This document shows, one piece after another, positions 1 to 8,175 of a stretch of DNA of 41,930 bases. The notes beneath the pieces are model-generated. The model saw only the letters and a list, made by a program, of their open reading frames with translations, had not been told where the DNA came from and did no database searches. The first letter of the stretch is position 1, and each line of letters begins with the position of its first letter. The position numbers and the translations under genes were made by a program. Origin of the DNA: Chromera velia (taxonomy: Eukaryota > Sar > Chromeraceae); the NCBI GenBank assembly GCA_018398765.1, contig JAHBMJ010000426.1, positions 5,807 to 47,736 of the forward strand, in the 5' to 3' direction.

Positions 1-655
1 CCTCTTTGAAATTCTGATGCGTGCCTGCCTTCTCCCTCCTTCTCTCTTTGAAATTCTGATTCGTGCCTGTATGCCTTCTTCCTCCTTCTCCTCTTTGAAA
101 TTCTGATGCGTGCCTGCCTTGTTCCTCCTTCCCTCTTTGAAATCCTGATGCGTGCTTGCCTTTTGCCTCCTTCCCTCTTTGAAATTCTGATGCGTGCCTG
201 CCTTCTTCCTCGTTCCCTCTTTGAAATCCTGATGCGTGCCTGCCTTTTGCCTCCTTCTCTCTTTCAAATTCTGATGCGCGCCTGCCTTTTGCCTCCTTCC
301 CTCTTTCAAATTCTAATGTGTGCCTGCCTTGTTCCTCCTTCCCTCTTTGAAATTCTGATGCGTGCCTGCCTTCTCCCTCCTTCCCTCCTTGAAATTCTGA
401 TGCGTGCCTGCCTTTTTTTCTTTCTTTCTCCCTCCTTCCCTCTTTGAAATTTTGATGCGTGCCTGCATGTCTCTTCTTCCCTTTTTGAAATTCTAATGCG
501 TGCCTGCCTTTTTTTCTTTCTCCCTCCTTCCCTCTTTGAAATTCTGATACGTGCCTGCCTTTTGCCTCCTTCCCTCCTTGAAATTCTGATGCGTGCCTGC
601 CTTGTGCCTCCTTCCCTCCTTGAAATTCTGATGCATGCGTGCCTTCTTCCTCTCT
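1..655. repeat. 42-bp minisatellite array, left arm of a giant inverted repeat
   Basis: About fifteen imperfect copies of a 42-bp unit (CTTTGAAATTCTGATGCGTG followed by a CCTGCCTT-CTCC-CTTCCCT tract). Some copies carry extra T/C-rich insertions, for example near 410-430 and 505-525. The unit is 14 codons long, so the plus frame stays open as a repeating 14-residue peptide; this is periodicity, not evidence of a gene. The same unit recurs in reverse complement at about 1873-2540, so this array is one arm of an inverted pair. The array continues beyond the window start. Confidence 0.9.
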
Positions 656-1000
656 CTTTCCTCCTCACCTTTGAGTGCGTGCTGCATGCCTGCCAGACAG
701 ACAGACACCTCTGTTTGGTCTGTCTGACTTTTCACTCTCTCCTCCTCACCTTTGAGTGCGTGCTGCGTGCCTGCCAGACAGAAAAACACCTCTTCTTGCT
801 GCCTCCTCCTCACCTCTGAGTGCGTGCTGCATGCCTGCTAGACAGACAGACACCTCTGTTTAGTCTGTCTGATTTTTCGCTCCCTCCTCCTCACCTTTGA
901 GTGCGTGCTGCGTGCCTGCCAGACAGACAGACACCTCTGTTTGGTCTGTCTGATTTTTCGCTCCCTCCTCCTCACCTTTGAGTATGTGCTTCGTGCTGCG
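656..1000. repeat. ~81-bp tandem repeat with internal CAGACAGAC/GTCTGTCTG stems
   Basis: Four units beginning CCTTTGAGTGCGTGCTG at about 668, 748, 811 and 893. The second unit is shortened to about 64 bp. Each full unit holds CAGACAGACAGACACCTCTG followed closely by GGTCTGTCTG, so each can form a small hairpin. It follows directly on the 42-bp array and shares its GCGTGCCTGCC words, suggesting one repeat grew out of the other. Confidence 0.8.
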
Positions 1001-1765
1001 TGCCTGTAAGGGCCCACCCAATTGACCAGGCTTCACACGGACGAGGAAGATGGGAGCGAGAGAGTGCAAAAAGACAAACAGAGAGCAAATAAATTAATGC
1101 TCAGTCTGAGTTGATCTAAAAAGGCTAAAAATAACTCAAATTATTCGTTTTTTTTAAAAAAAATGTGGAACTTTAAATGAATTTATAAGTAAAGTAGATT
1201 TACGTTTAATTAAATTTGTAGATTTTTAACTAGATTTTTGATGAAATTGGAGTTTCCTTATTCACTTAAATTCACTTTTTACACTTACTCTAGCATTTGT
1301 TTAAATTGTACATATGATACAAGACTTAGTTAGAGCTAGAGCTTAGAGTCGGTGTACCAACTTGCTAACTAACTTACCTAGATTTTAAATAATTTATCTC
1401 AGAAAATGTCTACTTTTAAAAAATTGATGTAATGATATGTAATGATTTTTTCTATTTATAGAATTCAAATTAAACATTGTATAGTCAATTAAATAAAGAA
1501 TTAATTTTATTTATCTTAACCGGCTTTGAAGTCCTTAAAAGTGCAGTCTAGATGCCGCCTCGCATACGAGGCGATCGCCTCGTTCAGAAACCTTATACAG
1601 TTGTTCTGTGCCTGCTGCCCCACTTTCGTCCCACCAGCCAGAAGTGCCCCCGACGGAAGCGTGGACTGGGAGGGCAAAACCGCTCTCGCACGGCCAACGT
1701 CGAGCGATGGCATGATGGAGACTCAGCGACGTCAGGCAGGCGCTGCACAGATCGGAAGAGAAAAA
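1001..1765. other. Spacer between the inverted arrays, partly AT-rich
   Basis: 1080-1515 is strongly AT-rich with no coding character. 1515-1765 has more balanced composition, and short open frames exist on both strands, but none resembles a protein family or has convincing splice context. No gene is called. Confidence 0.5.
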
Positions 1766-1876
1766 GAGGGAAGGAAGGAAGGAAGGAAGGAAGGAAGGAA
1801 CAAAGGAAAAAACGAAGAAAGACATGAATGAATGAATGAATGAATGAATGGAAGGAAGGAAGGAAGGAAGGAAGGA
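1766..1876. repeat. GGAA and ATGA microsatellites
   Basis: GGAA units run from about 1770 to 1802, ATGA units from about 1824 to 1850, then GGAA units again to about 1876. They lead directly into the right-hand 42-bp array. Confidence 0.85.
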
Positions 1877-2540
1877 GGCAGAAGGCAGGCACGCATCAGA
1901 ATTTCAAAGGGGGAAGGAGGAAGAAGGCAGGCACGCATCAGAATCTCAAAGAGGGAAGGAGGCAAAAGGCAGGCACGCATCAGAATTTGAAAGAGAGAAG
2001 GAGGCAAAAGGCAGGCACGCATCAGAATTTGAAAGAGGGAAGGAGGAAAAAGGCAGGCACGCATCAGGATTTCAAAGAGGGAAGGAGGAAGAAGGCATGC
2101 AGGCACGCATCAGAATTTCAAAGAGGGAAGGAGGCAAAAGGCAGCCACGCATCAGGATTTCAAAGAGGGAAGGAGGAAGAAGGCAGGCACGCATCAGAAT
2201 TTCAAAGAGGGAAGGAGGCAAAAGGCAGGCACGCATCAGGCACGCATCAGAATTTCAAAGAGGGAAGGAGGCACAAGGCAGGCACGCATCAGAATTTCAA
2301 AGAGGGAAGGAGGCAGAAGGCAGGCACGCATCAGAATTTCAAAGGAATGATTGAGGAAGAAGGCAGGCACGAATCAGAATTTCAAAGAGGGAAGGAGGCA
2401 AAAGGCAGGCACGCATCAGAATTTCAAAGGAAGGATTGAGGAAGAAGGCAGGCACGAATCAGAATTTCAAAGAGGGAAGGAGGCAAAAGGCAGGCACGCA
2501 TCGGAATTTCAAAGGAAGGATTGAGGAACGGAAAGTGAAG
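1873..2540. repeat. 42-bp minisatellite array, right arm (reverse complement of 1-655)
   Basis: About sixteen copies of GGCAGGCACGCATCAGAATT followed by TCAAAGAGGGAAGGAGG-type sequence, which is the exact reverse complement of the left-arm unit. Some copies carry small variants (CACGAATC for CACGCATC; an inserted GCAGGCACGCATCAG near 2235; an AAGGATTGAGG variant near 2350-2440). Copies are more uniform than in the left arm. Flanking DNA at about 1735 and about 2565 shares the words GCTGCACAGATCGGAAGAG. Confidence 0.9.
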
Positions 2541-2869
2541 TCTCCTTGTGAAGACCCGTGGCAGGCAGACGCTGCACAGATCGGAAGAGAGAAGGTCGGC
2601 CTCCTACCAGAAGAAGCGAGAGGCACGCGAGAGGCAACAGGGACGGGCAGAAAAGTCTGAGAAAGTCTGCGCACTATTCCGAAGAAAGAGACCTGCCAAA
2701 ACAAGAACGCGATGAGGCAGGTGAACTTACACGCACTCGATCTGAGCTTGTGGGGGTGCCAAAGGCTCGTGCAGGAGAGCGAACAACTGCAGAGAAAGAC
2801 GAGCGGCACAGAGGATGCTCTTTCAACATGCATGCATGCAACGAATTATAACGGTCTTAAAATAGCCCC
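2541..2869. other. Spacer without recognisable gene
   Basis: Purine-rich sequence with open frames on both strands that look like shadows of composition. No conserved motif or splice context was seen. Confidence 0.4.
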
Positions 2870-2879
2870 AAGTACCGAT

Positions 2880-3064
2880 ACAGAAATCTGACAAAAAGTC
2901 TGACGGCTATATAGGTCCTGGAAATCTGGTCGCGGGTTTATGCCCTTCGCGTGGCGCCTTTATAGGCGTCAGATTCGCGTTGATGCCTCGCGATTTGCGG
3001 TCAGACCCTATATAGGGCCCGTCAGATTTCAGAAATCTTTCGCCCGTCAGATTTCCTATATAAT
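2880..3064 (+). promoter_or_regulatory. Clustered TATATAGG / GTCAGATTTC motifs upstream of the BI-1 gene
   Basis: Within about 180 bp there are three TATAGG-type words (about 2908, 2960 and 3009), a perfect 12-bp palindrome CCCTATATAGGG at 3006-3017, and repeated GTCAGATT words (2968, 3021, 3046) plus GTCTGAC and AAATCTG variants. The cluster ends about 215 bp before the BI-1 start codon. The arrangement suggests a promoter or an operator-like factor-binding array. Function is inferred from position and repetition only; it could instead be remnants of a small repeat family. Confidence 0.4.
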
Positions 3065-3280
3065 CAAAGTGGATGCCATATATGGATGCCATTCGATTGA
3101 TCTCCCCTGTGCATTCCTTTTCGTTTTGTCGCGACTTGCCCGTTTACCATCTCAATCGCGGACTGCCGACCAGCAAGAGAAACGTACAAGCGATCTGTTT
3201 TTGGGAACGTCATTGCTGATCTTCTGACCTTGCGAAGGCAACACGTCCTGTCTACTCTACCGACTCTCCAGTAAGTGACC

Positions 3281-4258
3281 ATGGAGGCATTCGAAAGCTT
3301 CACCCAAAACTTTGAAGGAGGGCTAGAGCCTCTCCTCAAGATGACTCCACTGGAGCCCCGCATTCAGAAACACCTTGCCAAGGTGTACACCTTCCTCACA
3401 GCAGGAATCCTGGTAACTTCATTTGGGGTTTGGACACAAATCAATGTCTTCTCCATCCCCCCTTTTCTTTCTCTTATTGCTACCATTGGCACCATGTGGA
3501 GCGTCATGTCCAGAACATCAACAGATCCCAAAGAGGTCAGCCAAGAGGGGAGAACAGTGCTCTTTGCATACACGGTCTTTGTGTTCCTGCTCTCCACTTC
3601 TTTCCCAAATCCCGACCTCATGTAAATTGTGTGGTTTCTTCTTTGCCCTCGTTCTCTTCTGCTCCCCCCTCCCTTGTCACCCTCCACCCCCCCCCCTCAT
3701 TCATGCTTCCACCGATTTCATGCTCCTTCTCTCTCCTGCTGCTTCCTCTGTGTACGCCTGCAGGTAGTAAAACCGTATCGGTTGGGTATGGCCCTCCTGT
3801 TCTTCTTCTTCAAGGGAGCAGCCATGGGGAACTACATTGACGTCGTGACCAGATTCCACCCAGGAATTCTGCCCACGGCCTTCTTCAGCACCTTGGCAGT
3901 CTTCCTTTCCTTCTCAGCTGCTGCTCTGCTGGCTAAGAGGAGAGAATACATGTTCTTGGGAGGTTTGCTCGGAACGGCTCTGAGCATGATGTCCCTGTTC
4001 TCTCTGGCCAATATGTTCTTCTGGTCACGAGGGCTGAATGATGCGCTCCTGTACGTCGGTGTGTTTGTTTTCGCTGGTTATATTATCTTTGACACACAGG
4101 TGATTGTCGAACAGAGCGCCAACGGTCAGGTGGACTTTGTCAGGCAGGCCATCCAATTGTACGTCAACTTAGTGGCTCTCTTCATTCGAATCCTCGCCAT
4201 TCTCGCGAAGAACCAACAAAAAAGGTCCTCAAACGACAAGAGGAGAAGAGGAGAGTAG
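3281..4258 (+). CDS. Bax inhibitor-1 family protein (TMBIM6-like)
   Basis: Two coding exons, 3281-3535 and 3764-4258, give a 249-residue protein, the usual BI-1 length. BI-1 proteins are ER multi-pass membrane proteins that dampen cell death and calcium leak. Family features seen: an N-terminal HLAKVY segment near residue 35; hydrophobic helices throughout; PGILPTAF; RREYMFLGGLLGTALS; the conserved FDTQVIVEQ; a final helix ending RILAILAKN; and a basic tail (KRRRGE). The start ATG has A at -3 and G at +4. The intron (3536-3763) was chosen because GTCAGC...CTGCAG, phase 0, joins DPKE to VVKPYRLG exactly where homologues run without a gap; it contains C-rich tracts. Reading through the donor gives a different end at 3625. 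An AATAAA at about 4596 could be the poly(A) signal. Confidence 0.95.
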
Positions 4259-4934
4259 GCACAGAGGGAGTATGCTTCTTGTTCAGCTCGGCCCGCTCCT
4301 GAAGAGGGGACGGCGGGACATGCAGGCGTAGTGGTGCTTGAATGTACGATCGAGAGTATGCGAGAGGGGGGTCTGAAGCAGACGGACATGCAGTGACAGA
4401 GCCACTCGGATTCCAAAAAGGACAGAGAAGCGCCTGTCTTCTTCCTCTGCTGCATGACTGTTCTTGTGCGGCCTCCCGATTTATTGCAGTGAGTGAGTGA
4501 AGGGAGGAAGGAGGGGGTTTCTCTTCTTTCCTTCCTCCTGCTTCGAGGGTGCTCAGGTGCATGGGGTGAGTGAGGCTCAGCGGCGCAGTTTGCAAAATAA
4601 ATCAATAGGGAATATCAAGAGAGAAAGAAAACATCAAGGAACGAATTCGGATCATGCCCACAGTGGTCGATGGATTCCCTTCCCTTCACTGTCCTTCCCT
4701 GTACATCAAACAATCAAACCATGCAAGCCAATCAAGCTGCCTGTACGTCTGCAAAAGTGCAATCATGCATTTGGGCGTAGAAGCGATCAAACCGTCACCG
4801 TGCAGTCTGAATCAGTGATCGATATGCCGATGCATCATAAGAACGATGCATTTATAAAATGCCACGCCTAACTGTTTTGTTTGTTGTGGTCCTGGCATGT
4901 ATGTACGTGTTAACTGCCCTGTTGCAACCCTTCC

Positions 4935-5203
4935 CCCTTCTTTCTTTCCTTCCTGTCTTTGTTTCTTCATTTCTATATTTTTTTTTGTCTTTCGTTCTGT
5001 CTTTCCGTCTCTCTCTTTCCGCTTTTCTTTGTTTCTTTTTCTGCGGGCCTGCGGCAAATTCTGTCTTTCTGTCTTTCGAGCTCTCTCTTTCTCTTACTTT
5101 CTTAGTTTCTTTCTTTCTTTCTTTCTTTCTTTCTTTTTCTTTCTTTTCCTTTCTTTTTCTTTTTCTTTCTTTTTCTTTCTTTTTCTTTCTTTTTCTTTCT
5201 TTT

Positions 5204-5234
<31 letters not shown>

Positions 5235-5258
5235 CTCTCTCTCTAGCTCTCTCTCTGA

Positions 5259-5295
<37 letters not shown>

Positions 5296-5306
5296 TCTCT
5301 CTGAGA

Positions 5307-5338
<32 letters not shown>

Positions 5339-5372
5339 CTCTCTCTCTTCTCTCTCTCTCTCTCAGAGTCTC

Positions 5373-5411
<39 letters not shown>

Positions 5412-5421
5412 CTCCCCTCTC

Positions 5422-5469
<48 letters not shown>

Positions 5470-5515
5470 CCTCCCTCCCTCCCTCCCGCGTTCTCTCTCC
5501 TGTCTGTCTAGTTAG
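4935..5515. repeat. ~580-bp pyrimidine-only microsatellite (CTTT then CT repeats)
   Basis: The plus strand is almost pure C/T: TTTC/CTTT tetramers to about 5232, then CT dinucleotides broken by CTGAGACT and CTGAGTCT words, ending in CCCT repeats at about 5468-5487. Long serine/leucine/phenylalanine-rich open frames here are by-products of the repeat, not genes. Confidence 0.95.
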
Positions 5516-6540
5516 TCCTCTCTCTTAGCTCTAGTCTTAGCTCTACGACCTGTCAGCCCCGGCGCTTTGCACCTCGGGCCGGGCGGCCCGGGCCCATAAT
5601 CCCAGCATGGCAGCATCTCTCAAAGCCTCCTAGCATCCTTCTGGCAATGCTTCTTGCCGTTGTGTCTTCGTCGACTCTCCGACAATCTTGGCTGATAAAT
5701 GTTCCGTTCACTATATTTAGATTCACTATAGTACTGTCAGGCTTGAACTTTTTTCAAGCTTTGAAGCAATGTTAGAAGCATATAGTTAGTTCTAGAGTTA
5801 GTTGCCAGTGTAACCCCTTTTCAGTGTTTCTCAGCTTAATTTACTCCAACTCAGGCTGCAGCATTCCCCTAAGCATTTCTAATAGAGTTTAAAAACTAAA
5901 TCATACTATAATCCAAACTAGAATCATACTGCTAGTAGAATCATACTAGAATCTATTTTAACAGAACCTTAAGCCGAACGTCACCCTAGTCTATAGACCC
6001 CCTATGATTTATTCTATGCTGATAACTATATACTACTAGGCTAATAAAATACATATGTATAGCAAAAAAAGAATAATCAAAAAAATTTAAAGTCTATAGC
6101 TCAAAGTTGAGAATCAAAGTTCTACAGCTATTAAAGTAACTAGCTAAATTATAAAGTAACGTATACTATAATGAATTATAAATTTTTGAATTGAGGCAGT
6201 TAAAGCCGGAAAGCCGCCACTTAGGCTCTAGCCAACCACGGGGTATGACATGCAATGTTGGTTTGTTAACCTAGTGCATTGACCCATTCACATATGACAA
6301 TATGAACTCACGCTAATTTGGATATGCATTCCTTTACCGCCCTCATACCCGCCAGAGGTTAGAACGATTGAGGATATAAGGGTGATTAGGGGCGACTAGA
6401 AGGGCGATTATATAGAATTACTATAATAACTCGATCCTAGGTACTTCTAAGAAGTTGAATGATGACTTATACAAAAGAACACATTCAAAATTATTCACAT
6501 ATAGCTTTATGCACAGACTTGCTACAGAGCCATCAGTCAG
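5516..6540. other. AT-rich spacer
   Basis: After a GC-rich patch at 5550-5600, the sequence to about 6500 is AT-rich with many CTAG/TATA words and no open frame of note. It resembles the AT-rich islands at 1080-1515, 13430-14200 and 28990-31700. No gene is seen. Confidence 0.5.
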
Positions 6541-6792
6541 TCAGTCAGGCAGGTTTCCAGTCAAAGTGGACTGGAGAACCGCACACAGTCCTGCGTGCTT
6601 ATTCCTCCAGTCCTCCTTCCTAGCCTCCTGACACTTGCGCCGGGAGCAGTAGCGGGTGAAGTTGTACCCTCTACACTTCTGCATCACCGCTACGAGAGAC
6701 ACCCCCTCTCCGCAGACGATACAAAACTTGTCCCCCTTCCCCCCCATGAGGCATACACCCGCGAAGAATCGGATTCCATCCTCTCCTTTCAC
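6541..6792 (-). CDS. MYND-like zinc-finger protein, C-terminal exon (partial)
   Basis: The minus frame ends at a stop at 6541 and is open upstream to about 6836. It carries CIVCGEG, then KCRGYNFTRYCSRRKCQ, then KEDWRNKHAGLC. This is the MYND finger layout (C-x2-C, later YCS, CQ, DW and H-x3-C), a zinc-binding protein-protein interaction module. It deviates from consensus: one cysteine of the second C-x2-C pair is not in its usual place, and the third pair is spaced x4 rather than x3. Only this finger and a short tail (VLQSTLTGNLPD) are visible. The in-frame ATG at MGGKGDKF (about 6747) could be a start if it is a small single-exon gene. Otherwise the 5' exons lie between here and about 8170, where nothing certain was found. 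Confidence 0.55.
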   Translation of the reverse strand: MKGEDGIRFFAGVCLMGGKGDKFCIVCGEGVSLVAVMQKCRGYNFTRYCSRRKCQEARKEDWRNKHAGLCAVLQSTLTGNLPD

Positions 6793-6836
6793 ATCACACC
6801 CCCTCTTCTTCTTTCCACATCGATTTCCACATCATC

Positions 6837-8175
6837 AACAAGCAGTCAGAATAGAACATTTGAAATCTATGCCCTAGTCTGTGGCCCCTAGATCCATGCT
6901 TCGTCCAAAACTTTGTCCTTCTCCTCTCCTCTCCTCTCCTCTCCTCCCCAAGCTCCCCACCGGCATCACCAGAAATATCCCTCTGTATCGGAACGAGTCG
7001 GATAAATCCAATCAGAGAGAGCTAAAGAGAACCCCCCAACGAAATGTGACAGGGGGAGCTGGGGCATGTTCTTCCGTCCGTCCAGCTGGCGAGAAGACCT
7101 TTGTTTGATCCGATCCATTGTCGATGAAGACAAAAGAATTAAAGGTATTCCCCCACCATGCACCTCTTCTCCCCCCCACTCGAGTGGAAAGGAAAAGACC
7201 TTCGGGAAAAGAACAGAAAACTTCTGCTCCGTACCGCAGGAAGGGCCACACAACGATTCCTGAAGATCATCAATGTGGAAAGGACCGACCGACAGCGTAG
7301 AAGAATCGGATTCCACCCTCCTCCCCTCCCCTCCCCGCCCCTCGATCCATCAACATCAACTATCGATCGATCGATCAAGTTCAGTTAGAGTCCCTACGCG
7401 GATGTCTGTGAAGCGACACTGGCCGCCCCAGTGTAACTTGACTGCACCACCTCATGCTCCGTCTCCCCTCTCGCTGCTGGTGTGGCTGGCTCCTGTACTT
7501 GTACTTGTTTTCTGCACGCAGCCGGCCAAGAAAGCGCACGGGAGAAAAGGTTGCGACACAAAAAGTTGCAGGAGCGCCCCTCTTTTCTGCCCAACCTCTG
7601 GCGCTGGAAGGAATCAAGGGGGAAGCTAGAAGGATCTCTTCGTGGCAGCTAGCTTGGGGTAGCTGGAGGGAGTGGGGCGGAAGTGATGAACCAGTGTCAA
7701 GCAGGGAGGGAGGGAGGGAGGGAGGGAAGGAGGGAGGGAGCGGAGAGAGAGGGGCTGAGAGGAGGGCAAGGATGCCGGGAGGCTGGCTGCAGGGGACAGC
7801 TCTACAGAGATGCGACAGAGAAGCAATTAGAGATTTGTACAGAGATTTGACAGAGAACTAATTTGAGGAGATTTTCTACCGAGATTCTACAGAGGTCGCT
7901 TTAGACAGAAGAATGAATGCGACTGCATTGAACGTCGACTCAGCTTTGTGTGGCATTATGACCGATTATGACGAACACCTCTTCTCAGGCTTGCCTCAAC
8001 AGCCATGCAAAGGAAGCCATGTCTTCGCTGCAACACCCGCGTGTGGCACCCAACACGCAAGGGTGGAGATTTTGACTTCCACGAAAAGGTTGTCACCACA
8101 CAAAAGAATACTCACTTTTTGGGATATTTTCCTCTTGTTCCCCCCGGCGCGTCCTTCAGGTCAAAGTCCATGTCG
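6837..8175. other. Spacer with candidate exons and a G-rich tract
   Basis: No confident gene. On the minus strand a short coding-like stretch at 8115-8171 (MDFDLKDAPGG) ends in a perfect GTGAGT donor and could be a first exon of the MYND-like gene. On the plus strand 8005-8200 has an open frame with a CLRCNTRVWH motif. The two overlap and cannot both be exons. GAAGAATCGGATTCCA occurs at both about 6762 and about 7299. GGGA repeats at about 7704-7740 could form a G-quadruplex. Confidence 0.4.

Noticed and set aside
1748-1759. AGATCGGAAGAG, the first 12 bases of a common sequencing adapter, here and again at about 2578
   Set aside because: The match stops after 12 bases and both sites share the preceding GCTGCAC, so this is more simply a short genomic duplication than adapter contamination; raw reads could settle it.
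1840-2439. Plus-strand open frames of 168-199 codons
   Set aside because: They follow the 42-bp repeat unit (14 codons) and are open in more than one frame and on the opposite strand of the left array, so openness is explained by the repeat.
4859-5515. A 218-codon plus-strand open frame
   Set aside because: It is a by-product of the CTTT/CT microsatellite; the product is only Ser/Leu/Phe repeats.
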